NCBI GenBank assembly: GCA_013032095.1
Contig: WQBJ01000001.1
Coordinates: forward strand, 186,001-250,000
Reading direction: 5' to 3'
DNA length: 64,000 bases
From: Ruegeria atlantica
Lineage (GTDB): Bacteria > Pseudomonadota > Alphaproteobacteria > Rhodobacterales > Rhodobacteraceae
Positions within the stretch are counted from its first letter, which is position 1; the number at the start of each line of letters is the position of its first letter. A program made the translations under genes and the position numbers. This document shows positions 17,479-26,207 of this stretch, piece after piece. The notes beneath the pieces are model-generated. The model saw nothing but the letters and a program-made list of their open reading frames with translations, searched no databases and was not told where the DNA came from.

Positions 17479-17518
17479 ATGAAAGGCCCCTTTCGCTTGA
17501 CCGCGTCTGGGGTTTTTT
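17472..17518 (+). promoter_or_regulatory. Candidate expression platform of the SAM-II riboswitch
   Basis: GGTCA (17472-17476) with TGACC (17498-17502) and GAAAG (17481-17485) with CTTTC (17490-17494) form one hairpin that starts in the last bases of the aptamer. A mutually exclusive pairing of GCCCC (17486-17490) with GGGG (17509-17512), directly followed by six T, would be a terminator. The switch mechanism is inferred. Confidence 0.5.
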
Positions 17519-17553
17519 GATGCCCTTGCCAGACAAGGGTCGAGAGGAATGAC

Positions 17554-18744
17554 ATGAGCGAGAGCTGGAACAAACGCACCCAAGCCGTCCACGGCGGCAT
17601 CCGTCGCAGCCAATATAACGAGGTCAGCGAGGCGATTTACCTGACACAGGGCTTCGTTTACGAGACCGCCGAACAGGCCGAGGCCCGATTTCTGGAGTGT
17701 GGCCCGGATGAGTTCATCTACGCTCGCTATGGCAATCCCACCGTTTCGATGTTCGAACAACGCATTGCTGCGCTGGAAGGCGCCGAGGACGCGTTTGCAA
17801 CGGCGTCCGGCATGGCCGCCGTGAACGGCGCGCTGACTTCAATGCTGAAGGCTGGCGACCATATCGTCTCGGCCAAGGCCCTGTTCGGCTCGTGCCTGTA
17901 TATCGTCGAGAACATTCTGACACGGTTCGGTGTCGATGTGACCTTTGTTGACGGCACGGACCTGGAACAATGGAAAGCGGCGATCCGGCCCGACACCAAG
18001 GCGGTGTTCTTTGAATCCATGTCGAACCCGACGCTTGAAGTGATTGACATTGCCTCCGTCGCCGAACTGGCCCATTCGGTTGGCGCGCTGGTGGTTGTAG
18101 ATAACGTCTTCTCGACCCCGGTTTTCTCGCGCGCGATTGAACAGGGTGCCGATGTGGTCATTTACTCTGCAACCAAGCATATCGATGGGCAAGGCCGTGC
18201 GTTGGGCGGTGTCATCATCGGCACCAAGGACTTTATCCGTGGTACGGTTGAGCCGTACTTGAAGCATACCGGCGGTGCGCTCAGCCCGTTTAACGCCTGG
18301 ATCATGCTGAAGGGCCTGGAGACCATGGCGCTGCGAGTGAATGCGCAGGCCGAGACAGCTCAGACTGTGGCAGAGGCATTGGAAGGTCACGCCGCATTGG
18401 AGCGGACGCTGTATCCGGGTTTGAAGACGCACGCTCAGAACGAGTTGGTGCAGTCGCAGTTGGGGGGTAAGGGCGGAACGGTTCTTTCGCTGGACATCAA
18501 GGGTGGGAAAGACGCCGCGTTTGCGTTCCTCAACGCGATGACGATCCCGGTGATCTCGAACAACCTTGGCGACGCCAAGTCGATTGCAACGCACCCGGCG
18601 ACCACGACGCATCAGCGGCTGAGCGATGAGCAGAAAGACGAGTTGGGTATCACCCCCGGCCTGATCCGCCTGTCCATCGGTCTGGAAGACGCTGGCGACT
18701 TGCTTGCCGATATTAAGCGAGCATTGGACGTTTCTCAGCGCTGA
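17554..18744 (+). CDS. metZ: O-succinylhomoserine sulfhydrylase
   Basis: A 396-residue PLP enzyme of the Cys/Met-metabolism family that makes homocysteine directly from an activated homoserine and sulfide. Motifs include YARYGNPTVSMFEQRIAALE near residue 55, DNVFSTPVFSRAIEQGADVV, the PLP lysine K208 in SATKHIDGQGR, and the C-terminal PATTTHQRL and LIRLSIGLED. Length and the GQGRALGG sequence favour MetZ over MetB/MetC, although MetY-like specificity for O-acetylhomoserine cannot be excluded. GAGAGGA precedes ATG 17554. The SAM-II riboswitch upstream places it under S-adenosylmethionine feedback. Confidence 0.93.
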   Translation: MSESWNKRTQAVHGGIRRSQYNEVSEAIYLTQGFVYETAEQAEARFLECGPDEFIYARYGNPTVSMFEQRIAALEGAEDAFATASGMAAVNGALTSMLKAGDHIVSAKALFGSCLYIVENILTRFGVDVTFVDGTDLEQWKAAIRPDTKAVFFESMSNPTLEVIDIASVAELAHSVGALVVVDNVFSTPVFSRAIEQGADVVIYSATKHIDGQGRALGGVIIGTKDFIRGTVEPYLKHTGGALSPFNAWIMLKGLETMALRVNAQAETAQTVAEALEGHAALERTLYPGLKTHAQNELVQSQLGGKGGTVLSLDIKGGKDAAFAFLNAMTIPVISNNLGDAKSIATHPATTTHQRLSDEQKDELGITPGLIRLSIGLEDAGDLLADIKRALDVSQR

Positions 18745-18911
18745 AATCAATCTATATTCTGCTATGCCCGCGATGAAACTGCATGATAGGGGCGCAAGTT
18801 CCGAATTCCGTGCTGAAATTCATCCGGGCTGTGCTTTGACGCGTATACGGTTAAACTGGAAAATCCGTCGAAGCTGTATATAGTCCGGCGACCAACCGAG
18901 GAGCCCTATCA

Positions 18912-20015
18912 ATGAATGTGCACCCCCGTGACATTGATGATGCGCCAGACAGTAAAGAGGCCGCTGCCGCGCTGAAAACTCTGCGCAAGTGGGTCGAAAC
19001 AGCGACCGAAGCTGAAATCAGTCAGCTCGACCCGGCCGTGGCACGTCTTGTCCCTGGGCTGGTGCCGTTGAACTATCCGACCTTATCGCGCGACTACCCC
19101 GAGGCGTTTGAAGTCGACGCGGCCTATCGTGCATCGCTGCCGGATCTTCAGAACGGCCCGTCCAGCCTGATCCGCGGGGCCAAACAGCAGATTCAGCATG
19201 TAGGCATCTCGAATTTCCGCCTGCCGATCCGCTTTCATCGCAAGCATGGCGAAGACCTGACGCTTGAGACCTCGGTCACCGGGACGGTCAGCCTTGAGGC
19301 TGAGAAAAAGGGCATTAACATGTCCCGGATCATGCGCTCGTTCTACAAACACGCCGAGCGTACGTTCAGCTTTGAAGTGATGGAAGCCGCGCTGAACGAT
19401 TACATGACCGATCTGGACAGCTTTGATGCGCGTATCCAGATGCGTTTTTCCTATCCGGATCGGGTGCAAAGCCTTCGTTCGGGGCTGGAAGGGTACCAGT
19501 ATTACGACATTGCGCTGGAATTGGTTGAGCAGAACGGCGTGCGTCAGAAGATCATGCATCTGGACTATGTCTATTCGTCGACCTGTCCCTGCTCTCTGGA
19601 GCTCAGCGAACACGCACGTTCGCAGCGTGGACAGCTTGCAACGCCGCACTCGCAGCGTTCTGTCGCACGGATTTCGGTTGTTGTAGATTGTGCTGCAGAC
19701 TGCCTGTGGTTTGAGGATTTGATCGCGCTCTGCCGCCGTGCGGTGCCGACCGAAACGCAAGTGATGGTCAAACGCGAGGACGAACAAGCCTTTGCCGAAC
19801 TGAACGCTGCCAACCCGATCTTCGTCGAAGACGCTGCGCGCCTGTTCTGTGCCGAACTTCTGGCCGATCACCATGTCGGCGATTTCCGCGTGGTGGCCAG
19901 CCATCAGGAAAGCCTGCACAGCCACGATGCGGTATCTGTTCTGACCGAAGGTCCGACCTTTGTTTCCTCCAGTCTTGATCCGCGTCTGTTCTCGACTCTG
20001 TTCCATGTTGGGTGA
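18912..20015 (+). CDS. folE2: GTP cyclohydrolase FolE2 (type IB)
   Basis: A 367-residue enzyme making 7,8-dihydroneopterin triphosphate from GTP, the first step of folate synthesis. It shows the COG1469 pattern: VGISNFRLPIRF near residue 95, TVSLEAEKKGINMSR, and the metal/active-site region YSSTCPCSLELSEHA near 220 with conserved cysteines, then TPHSQRSVARISV. Its N-terminus (NVHPRDIDDAPDSKEAA) is typical of proteobacterial members. GAGGAG lies nine bases before ATG 18912. FolE2 does not depend strictly on zinc, unlike FolE. With folB and folP at 37-39 kb it covers much of the pterin branch. No Zur site was recognised upstream. Confidence 0.94.
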   Translation: MNVHPRDIDDAPDSKEAAAALKTLRKWVETATEAEISQLDPAVARLVPGLVPLNYPTLSRDYPEAFEVDAAYRASLPDLQNGPSSLIRGAKQQIQHVGISNFRLPIRFHRKHGEDLTLETSVTGTVSLEAEKKGINMSRIMRSFYKHAERTFSFEVMEAALNDYMTDLDSFDARIQMRFSYPDRVQSLRSGLEGYQYYDIALELVEQNGVRQKIMHLDYVYSSTCPCSLELSEHARSQRGQLATPHSQRSVARISVVVDCAADCLWFEDLIALCRRAVPTETQVMVKREDEQAFAELNAANPIFVEDAARLFCAELLADHHVGDFRVVASHQESLHSHDAVSVLTEGPTFVSSSLDPRLFSTLFHVG

Positions 20016-20065
20016 CTGAACAGCGCGCCCGCAAGTCTCAAAATTAGACTATCGGCGAATTTTTG

Positions 20066-20090
20066 CCGCATCGCAGCAAATAATGCTGCG
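20066..20090. promoter_or_regulatory. Candidate PhaR-type operator upstream of the phasin-like gene
   Basis: CCGC-ATC-GCAG (20066-20076) is one mismatch from the CTGC-N3-GCAG site described for PhaR of Paracoccus, and it overlaps a perfect dyad CGCAGCA-AATAA-TGCTGCG (20072-20090). The position, about 190 bases before the next start, suits an operator. Assignment to PhaR is inference. Confidence 0.35.
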
Positions 20091-20281
20091 TACGCACTGT
20101 GTTTCGCGCTAAAATAGCGGGGTATGCAGCCGTGGTGTGCGCGATCATGCCACTCTGAAAGGAAGCCGAGACGTGCGACGCCCCGGGATTTCAGGCCTAG
20201 TTAGCCCGTCCGAGAAATCCGGACGGAGTGCGGACGATCTTTCCTTTGGCGGCTGTATCGCTTTCACAGGAGAAATGACGA

Positions 20282-21142
20282 ATGAATCCGATTACCCAAC
20301 CGCTGGAATTCCAGGCGGCGGCTATTCGTATGGCCGGCTACGCGGTTAGCAACCAACTGAAGATCATGCAAATTTTTGCCGCCTCTGCTATGGAGCTGCC
20401 GTTCGTACCGGTACACGCACTGCACGTGTCCTCTTCGGTTCCCGCACCGGTAACACCGAAGCCGGAGTTTAAGTCTAAGGCGGCTGCCGCCAAGCCCGCG
20501 GCCAAAGCCAAAGCAGCGTCAAAGCCAAAAGCCAAACCAGCGGCACGGGCCAAAGTGGCAGCCAAACCCAAGGCCGAATCACCGAAGCCTGCCACCGTCA
20601 AGTCTGTAGCCACTCCGGCCAAGGCGCCAGCTTCTCCGACGGCGGCAAAGCCTGTAATCACGGCAACTCCGCAGGAAGTGAAACCGGCAGCAGCGCCCGC
20701 AAAGCCAGCAGTTCGAGCCCGCCGGTCAACTGCAGCAGTCAAACCCGCGCCCAAGGCGCAAACGGTTAAACCCACCGCGGCAAAGCCAGCTGCTAAACCT
20801 GCAGCACCCAAGGCTACGACGAAAGTTGCAGCGCCTAAACCTGTTGCCCCCAAGGCATCGGCAAAGCCAGCGACCAAACCTAACGAAAAAACCGCAGCAG
20901 CAAATGCACCGGCGAAGCCTGCAGCGCCCAAGGCAGCCACCTCGTCTGTGACACCCAAAACTGAGCCAGCGAAACCTGTGGCACCGAATCCGGCGGCAGC
21001 AAAGCCCGCTGCGCCCAAGGTTCCTGCCAAACCTGCTACACCCAAGGTAGAACCCGCTCAGGCTGCGGCCCCACAACGCCGGACACGCACGCCGTCGAAA
21101 CCGCCCGCAATGCCCACACCTGTCAGCAAAACGGACAAGTAA
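20282..21142 (+). CDS. Ala/Lys/Pro-rich protein, phasin-like or histone-H1-like
   Basis: A 286-residue protein in two parts. Residues 1-50 (FQAAAIRMAGYAVSNQLKIM and IFAASAMELPF) form an amphipathic helical segment. Residues about 60-275 are low complexity, with dozens of AKPAA, APKA and PAKP repeats and strong positive charge. This architecture recalls PhaF-type phasins, which bind polyhydroxyalkanoate granules with one end and DNA with an H1-like tail, but neither half is diagnostic. AGGAG (20268-20272) nine bases before ATG 20282 sets the start; an out-of-frame ATG at 20275 is too close to it. A hairpin CCGTCCG/CGGACGG (20206-20226) lies in the leader. The repeats make the region prone to length change. 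Confidence 0.6.
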   Translation: MNPITQPLEFQAAAIRMAGYAVSNQLKIMQIFAASAMELPFVPVHALHVSSSVPAPVTPKPEFKSKAAAAKPAAKAKAASKPKAKPAARAKVAAKPKAESPKPATVKSVATPAKAPASPTAAKPVITATPQEVKPAAAPAKPAVRARRSTAAVKPAPKAQTVKPTAAKPAAKPAAPKATTKVAAPKPVAPKASAKPATKPNEKTAAANAPAKPAAPKAATSSVTPKTEPAKPVAPNPAAAKPAAPKVPAKPATPKVEPAQAAAPQRRTRTPSKPPAMPTPVSKTDK

Positions 21143-21192
21143 ACGGGACATCCGCTTGACACAGTCGTGCAGGCGCGCCAACGCTGCGCCTC

Positions 21193-22641
21193 ATGACGGA
21201 CATGCGCCCGGTTGGATATGTGATTGGCCTGTTGGTCGCCATTCTAGGGGCGACCATGATGCTGCCCATGCTTGCGGATCTCATCGAAGGTCGGGGCGAG
21301 TGGCATGTATTCCTGGAAAGCGGCATTATCACCATTCTGACCGGAGTGGTCCTATCCATCAGCTGCTCCAACGGGGTGGGCGAAGGTCTCACGATCCGTC
21401 AGACCTTTTTGCTGACCACCGGCGTTTGGGTCGCGCTGCCGTTCTTCGGCGCGATCCCGTTTCTGATTGGTGAAACCGAACTGCGCTTTGTCGATGCTTA
21501 TTTCGAGGCGATGTCGGGGCTGACCACCACCGGCTCGACGGTGATTTCCGGCCTCGATGATTTGCCCCAAGGGTTGCTGTTGTGGCGCGGACTGCTGCAA
21601 TGGCTGGGCGGAATCGGTATCATCGTTGTCGCCATGGTTTTCCTTCCCGAGCTGCGGGTCGGGGGGATGCAAATCTTCCGCTCGGAAGGGTTTGAAACCA
21701 TGGGAAAAATCCTGCCGCGCGCGCAGGAGATCGCGGGCCAGATTTCCCTGATCTACGTCTTTCTTACCTTCGTCTGCGCACTGGTTTATGCCGGTCTCGG
21801 GATGAGCTTTTTCGACGCTGTGGTGCACGCGATGACCACCATCGCGACAGGTGGATTCGCCAACTACGATTCCTCTTTCGCGCAGTTTTCGGGACCGACC
21901 GAGTATGCGGCTGCCGTCTTCATGATACTCGCGGCGCTGCCCTTTGTACGTTACGTTCAGTTCGCCAATGGCAATACCAACTCATTGTGGCAGGACAGCC
22001 AGATTAAGACCTTTCTGGCGACAATTCTGGTATTGGTCGTGGTCATGGCTGTGTTTCTGATCTCGGTCTTTCCGCATCACTGGGAACAGGCCTTCCGGGA
22101 GTCCTTGTTCAACATCACGTCGATCATTTCTGGTACAGGCTACGCCAGTGTCGACTATATGACTTGGGGCAGCTTTCCAGTCATGCTGTTCTTTCTGATC
22201 GGCCTGATCGGAGGCTGCGCGGGCTCAACCGCCTGTTCGATCAAGATCTTCCGTTATCAGTTGCTATTCGCTTCGATCAAAACCCAGATCCGACGCATCC
22301 GATCGCCGCATGGTGTTTTTACCCCACAATACGGCGGGCGCACGATCGGGACGGATGTTTTAACCTCGGTGATGAGTTTTTTCATGTTCTTCGTGCTCTC
22401 GCTAGGCGTGCTGGCCTGGGCGTTGGCGCTGACGGGGCTGGATTTCATCACTTCTGTCTCGGGTGCTGCCACGGCGCTGGCGAATGTGGGGCCGGGGCTG
22501 GGGGATCAGATCGGCCCGGCGGGCAACTTCGCGGGGCTGAGCGATACGGCCAAATGGCTGCTGTCAATTGGTATGTTAGTCGGTCGGCTTGAGCTGTTGG
22601 CCGTCTACGCCCTGTTTACCGTTCAATTCTGGAGAAGCTGA
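21193..22641 (+). CDS. trkH: TrkH-family potassium uptake protein
   Basis: A 482-residue membrane channel subunit for K+ uptake. The four selectivity-filter loops are visible: SGLTTTGSTV (about residue 105), MTTIATGGFANYDSSF (about 220), SIISGTGYASVDY (about 315) and ATALANVGPGLG (about 435). About ten to twelve membrane helices surround them. KtrB/TrkG-like relatives need a cytoplasmic NAD-binding TrkA, which is not in this window. The start ATG 21193 has only a weak ribosome binding site; a second ATG follows at codon 4. The stop overlaps the next gene's start (TGATG). Confidence 0.92.
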   Translation: MTDMRPVGYVIGLLVAILGATMMLPMLADLIEGRGEWHVFLESGIITILTGVVLSISCSNGVGEGLTIRQTFLLTTGVWVALPFFGAIPFLIGETELRFVDAYFEAMSGLTTTGSTVISGLDDLPQGLLLWRGLLQWLGGIGIIVVAMVFLPELRVGGMQIFRSEGFETMGKILPRAQEIAGQISLIYVFLTFVCALVYAGLGMSFFDAVVHAMTTIATGGFANYDSSFAQFSGPTEYAAAVFMILAALPFVRYVQFANGNTNSLWQDSQIKTFLATILVLVVVMAVFLISVFPHHWEQAFRESLFNITSIISGTGYASVDYMTWGSFPVMLFFLIGLIGGCAGSTACSIKIFRYQLLFASIKTQIRRIRSPHGVFTPQYGGRTIGTDVLTSVMSFFMFFVLSLGVLAWALALTGLDFITSVSGAATALANVGPGLGDQIGPAGNFAGLSDTAKWLLSIGMLVGRLELLAVYALFTVQFWRS

Positions 22642-24218
22642 TGAGAAGACCTCTGGGTGCCCAGATTTCGCATATGCTGAAGGATCGCGGCGTCGACGTG
22701 ATATTCGGTATCCCGGGCGTGCATAATCAGGAAATGTATCGCGGTATCGAAGAAGCAGGCATCACCCATGTTCTGGCGCGGCATGAACAGGGGGCTGGGT
22801 TCATGGCCGACGGCTATGCCCGCGCGACCGGCAAGCCGGGGGTGGCCTATGTGATCACTGGGCCTGGGCTGTGCAATATCATGACGCCGATGGGGCAGGC
22901 CTATTCGGATTCGGTTCCGCTGCTAGTGATGTCCTCGTGTCTGGATGAAGCGCAGGCGGTGCATGGCCAATTGCACCAGATGAAGGATCAGCGCGGGGCG
23001 GCTGAGACAGTTACCGACTGGTCTCATCAGGCCAACACTGCGCAAGCAGCCTATGGGCTTGTCGAGCGAGCGTTTGAAGAGTTCGAACTTTCGCGCCCAC
23101 GCCCCAAGCATATTCAAGTGCCGATCGCCCAACTTGAGGCCGATGCAGATCCCGCGCCGTTTCCCAATCAGCCGGGACTGCGGACCAAGGCTTTGCCACC
23201 GGACGTTGCTCCGGTGCTGTCATTGTTGAATATCGCCCGGAGGCCGTTGTTCATCCTAGGCGGAGGGGCGCGTTCGAACTTGTGGCGGCAAATTTTGACG
23301 CAGCTTGGTGCTGCGTGTTTTACGACTTACGCAGGGCGCGGAATGGCGGGGTTAGGCTATGCGCTCGACTTTGGCGCCACGCTTTCGCGCCCCGGCAGTG
23401 CCGAGCTGATCGGTTCCGCTGACCTTGTGGTTGCGGTAGGCGCAGAGTTGGGTGAAGTCGACCTCTGGCGCGACACGCTGGGGCATTCCGCCCATCTGGT
23501 GAGGGTTGATCTTGATCCCAAGGTTCTGTCCGACCATCACCGCGCTGGGATCAAGTTGCAAGCGGATGGTGAGAGCTTTGCAAAGGCGCTTTGGGCTGCG
23601 ATTGACCACGTGAAACCAGCCACCGGATGGGCCGCAGAAGAAATCGCCGAAACGCGCAGCCGCTGGCGCGCGGAATTGGACGCCGAACGTCCGGGGATCC
23701 TGCCGGTTCTGGATGCTCTGCGCGATGTAATGCCTGCTGACACAATGATCTACTCCGACATGACCCAAATTGCCTATGTAGCGAAAGAGGCTTGGGACAT
23801 GGCCTATCCTTATCATTGGCACCATCCGACCGGATTTGGCACCTTGGGTTATGGCCTGCCAGCCGGTATTGGTGGTGCAGTTGCCCGTCGAAGTAAGCCC
23901 ACTGCGGTGATCGCGGGGGACTACGGATTCCACTACACAATGATGGAATTAGGCGTTGCGGTAGAGCTGGGCCTGTCCTTGCCCATCATCCTGTGGGACA
24001 ACGGCAAGCTGAAAGAGATCGAGGATAGTATGGTTCGAGGTCAAATCGCCCCCAATGCGGTCGTCGCCCGTAACCCCGATTTTTGCAAGCTGGCTGAGGC
24101 CTTTGGGGCGTTGTCCGTCGCGCCGTCTAGCCTGGAAGAAATGCAGGCGACCGTGCGTTCCGCCTTTGACGCACCGGTTCCAACCCTTATCCGAGTGACG
24201 CCGGACATCGTCCAATAA
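22641..24218 (+). CDS. TPP-dependent enzyme of the acetolactate synthase family (possible 5-guanidino-2-oxopentanoate decarboxylase)
   Basis: A 525-residue protein with the three-domain fold of thiamine-diphosphate enzymes. The N-terminal domain has FGIPGVHNQEMYRG and the activating glutamate in RHEQGAGFMADGYARATGK; the middle domain begins ARRPLFILGGGA; the cofactor-binding domain has HHPTGFGTLGYGLPAGIGG and IAGDYGFHYTMMELGVAVEL ending at ILWDN. GVHN in place of the usual acetolactate synthase sequence and HEQGAGFMADGYA resemble AruI, the arginine-transaminase-pathway decarboxylase; other 2-oxoacid decarboxylases are possible. It is translationally coupled to trkH, an unexpected pairing, and ends at a strong terminator. 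Confidence 0.78.
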   Translation: MRRPLGAQISHMLKDRGVDVIFGIPGVHNQEMYRGIEEAGITHVLARHEQGAGFMADGYARATGKPGVAYVITGPGLCNIMTPMGQAYSDSVPLLVMSSCLDEAQAVHGQLHQMKDQRGAAETVTDWSHQANTAQAAYGLVERAFEEFELSRPRPKHIQVPIAQLEADADPAPFPNQPGLRTKALPPDVAPVLSLLNIARRPLFILGGGARSNLWRQILTQLGAACFTTYAGRGMAGLGYALDFGATLSRPGSAELIGSADLVVAVGAELGEVDLWRDTLGHSAHLVRVDLDPKVLSDHHRAGIKLQADGESFAKALWAAIDHVKPATGWAAEEIAETRSRWRAELDAERPGILPVLDALRDVMPADTMIYSDMTQIAYVAKEAWDMAYPYHWHHPTGFGTLGYGLPAGIGGAVARRSKPTAVIAGDYGFHYTMMELGVAVELGLSLPIILWDNGKLKEIEDSMVRGQIAPNAVVARNPDFCKLAEAFGALSVAPSSLEEMQATVRSAFDAPVPTLIRVTPDIVQ

Positions 24219-24246
24219 AAAACGCCGCCCGATGAGGCGGCGTTTT
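24219..24246. terminator. Bidirectional terminator
   Basis: AAAACGCCGCC (24219-24229) pairs perfectly with GGCGGCGTTTT (24236-24246) around CGATGA. It separates two convergent genes and has A and T tracts on both sides. Confidence 0.92.
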
Positions 24247-24262
24247 AATTTTCCGGACCGGT

Positions 24263-26002
24263 TTAATCCCAGCAGTGCACCAGTACGGTCATCCCGTTGG
24301 CCCTTCGGCTGAGTTCATTGGGCGAGATTTCAGCGGTCGACTGACTGGACTGACCGGACACGCCCGCCTTTTCCAGAACCGTATTCAGTCTCTCGACCGT
24401 GGCAGCCAGGCTGACCGACGCAGGCAGGGTGCGTCCGTCGGACGGGGCGGGCAGCAACATGCCGACGACCTGACCGGCGTCATCAAAGACAGGGCCGCCC
24501 GCGTCGCCCGGCTGGGCCGCCAGAGCCAAACGTTTCACACCGTCTTCGCCGTTCAACCCGCGCACGTCTGAGATTTGACCGTAGGTTAGCGTCGGCGCGC
24601 CCAACGCACCCTGATATGAGAAACCCGACACCGCGACTTCGGACTGGATCCGAGGTCTGTCCGCACTGAACTCGGCGATGCTAATTGGGGCAAGGCTGCT
24701 ACTGGGGCGCAGAACGGCCACGCCAAGATCGGTGTCCGACCAGGCGACCTGAAGTTCCTGATCACCTTCTAGCGTAATCCGAGAGCAGCTGTTGGCGGCT
24801 TCTGAGACCGTTAGGACTGTTCCGTTCGCATCCGTGAAGAAGCCGGACCGGGACAGGCGGGGTTTGCGCACCTGCAGGCCCGAGACGAGGTCGATCCCTT
24901 GTTCCGCATCGGCACCTGCGCCTGCGTCCAGAACGGCATCATTTGTCCTGAAGCTGGCCTTGATCGCGGCCAGAACCCGTACCCGGCGGGCCTCATCGCC
25001 TTCGGGCCAGACGAGTGTAAAGCCCTTGATCTGACCGTCGCCCAACACAGCTTCGGTGTAGGACACGATCCCGTTGCCGCGCCCTTCCAGCGTAAAGCGG
25101 TCGCCGCGCAGTTCTCGGGGGCCTCCCAGAGGAACGATCTCCAGTGATTGCATCACCTCGTACAGCGCTCGAAGTGTAGCCTTGTCGCCTTCTTGACTGA
25201 TCAGCAGTACTTGGGCGTTCAGATCGTTGGTGCTTTTGAAATGCACGAAGGGGGCTTCATAGCGGTCGAAGCCGACAACACCCAGCGGCAGGTCCAGATC
25301 AATTCCGGCTTGCGGGTCCGAGTAGCGCTCCATGCCAACGCTGATCAACGGTGCGTTATAGTCTTCCATCAACGCCTTGCGCTGCGCCGTGGTCAGAACA
25401 CCTGTGGCATCAAAGCCGTTGAACCGCTGCCAGTCGCCCATCGAGCGGCGCGTTCCCTGACCGAAAGCGCCGTCAATCGTAGCATTGTAAAACCCTGCAG
25501 CCTGAAGGGCTGTCTGCAAATCCCGGCGCTCTTGCGCGGTCAGCAGCCGTTCGGATTGCAGAGCCTGAGACCGGGTTTCATCTGAAGGTTCCGGTGTTAG
25601 CCCGGAAATACTTGGTTCAGGTTGCGGTGTGTTTTCGACCGGTGGTGTCACCACGCCCCGGTTCAGTATGTTTGCGCCGACCGGCCAGAATTGCTGACCC
25701 AGCGAGCTTGAGAACGCGATGTAGCTATCGGCTGGGATCTGTCCCTCGGCCCGGTAGACGCGCAGGACCTGTTCGGCATCGCTGCGTAAATAGGGACCAA
25801 TAACAATGGCATACCATCCAGAGTTCAGGCGAAAACCGTTCACGTCGGGCAGGGCGTTTGCATAGGCTTGCGCGCGCTCTTGCGCTTCGCGCAACGAGGG
25901 TTGTGCCTCGACCTGCACCCAGACCCCTGCGTCCTGCTGCGCAAATACGGCGCGCACGCCGAAGAGAAATAGAAACAAAATTACCGAGAATATGCGTGTC
26001 AT
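24263..26002 (-). CDS. Exported SPOR / peptidoglycan-binding / trypsin-like protein with degenerate catalytic site
   Basis: A 579-residue protein with a signal peptide (MTRIFSVILFLFLFGVRAVFAQ). Residues about 25-105 look like a SPOR domain (VWVQVEAQPSLREAQERAQAY ... GWYAIVIGPY), which binds denuded septal glycan. Residues about 150-215 are a PG_binding_1 domain (DLQTALQAAGFYNATIDGAFG). The C-terminal 200 residues have a trypsin fold, but the nucleophile motif GDSGGP reads GDAGGP (A501) and the segment where the histidine is expected reads TVSEAANSC, so only the aspartate region (DTDLGVAVL) is kept. It is therefore probably a non-proteolytic binding or scaffold protein at the cell wall. It is divergent from glyQ. 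Confidence 0.78.
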   Translation of the reverse strand: MTRIFSVILFLFLFGVRAVFAQQDAGVWVQVEAQPSLREAQERAQAYANALPDVNGFRLNSGWYAIVIGPYLRSDAEQVLRVYRAEGQIPADSYIAFSSSLGQQFWPVGANILNRGVVTPPVENTPQPEPSISGLTPEPSDETRSQALQSERLLTAQERRDLQTALQAAGFYNATIDGAFGQGTRRSMGDWQRFNGFDATGVLTTAQRKALMEDYNAPLISVGMERYSDPQAGIDLDLPLGVVGFDRYEAPFVHFKSTNDLNAQVLLISQEGDKATLRALYEVMQSLEIVPLGGPRELRGDRFTLEGRGNGIVSYTEAVLGDGQIKGFTLVWPEGDEARRVRVLAAIKASFRTNDAVLDAGAGADAEQGIDLVSGLQVRKPRLSRSGFFTDANGTVLTVSEAANSCSRITLEGDQELQVAWSDTDLGVAVLRPSSSLAPISIAEFSADRPRIQSEVAVSGFSYQGALGAPTLTYGQISDVRGLNGEDGVKRLALAAQPGDAGGPVFDDAGQVVGMLLPAPSDGRTLPASVSLAATVERLNTVLEKAGVSGQSSQSTAEISPNELSRRANGMTVLVHCWD

Positions 26003-26130
26003 TGTCTGCCCGTGTCTGCAGTGTTTTAGCTTTGCCGCAGGTTACGCGATTTGGGGTCAGGAACGCCATGCTTGGAATACGGGGAATTTCCAGTGTGGCG
26101 GCGCAGTGACAGCGGGGACCCATTGGCCCG

Positions 26131-26159
26131 TTGACGCCCCTTGGCCCCTTGCATAGGAA
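26131..26159 (+). promoter_or_regulatory. Candidate promoter of glyQ
   Basis: TTGACG (26131-26136), a 17-base spacer and TAGGAA (26154-26159) lie 49 bases before the glyQ start. The -35 box is strong and the -10 weak. Confidence 0.4.
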
Positions 26160-26207
26160 GGGCAAAACCGACCGGAACCGGGCGCAGATGTGCCCAAAGG
26201 GAATGTC

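Noticed and set aside
17320-17760. 146-codon minus-strand ORF over the riboswitch and metZ start
   Set aside because: It overlaps the SAM-II element and metZ and shows no recognisable domain.
20338-21045. 235-codon minus-strand Ala/Gly-rich ORF
   Set aside because: It is the complement of the AKP repeats; the plus strand has the ribosome binding site.
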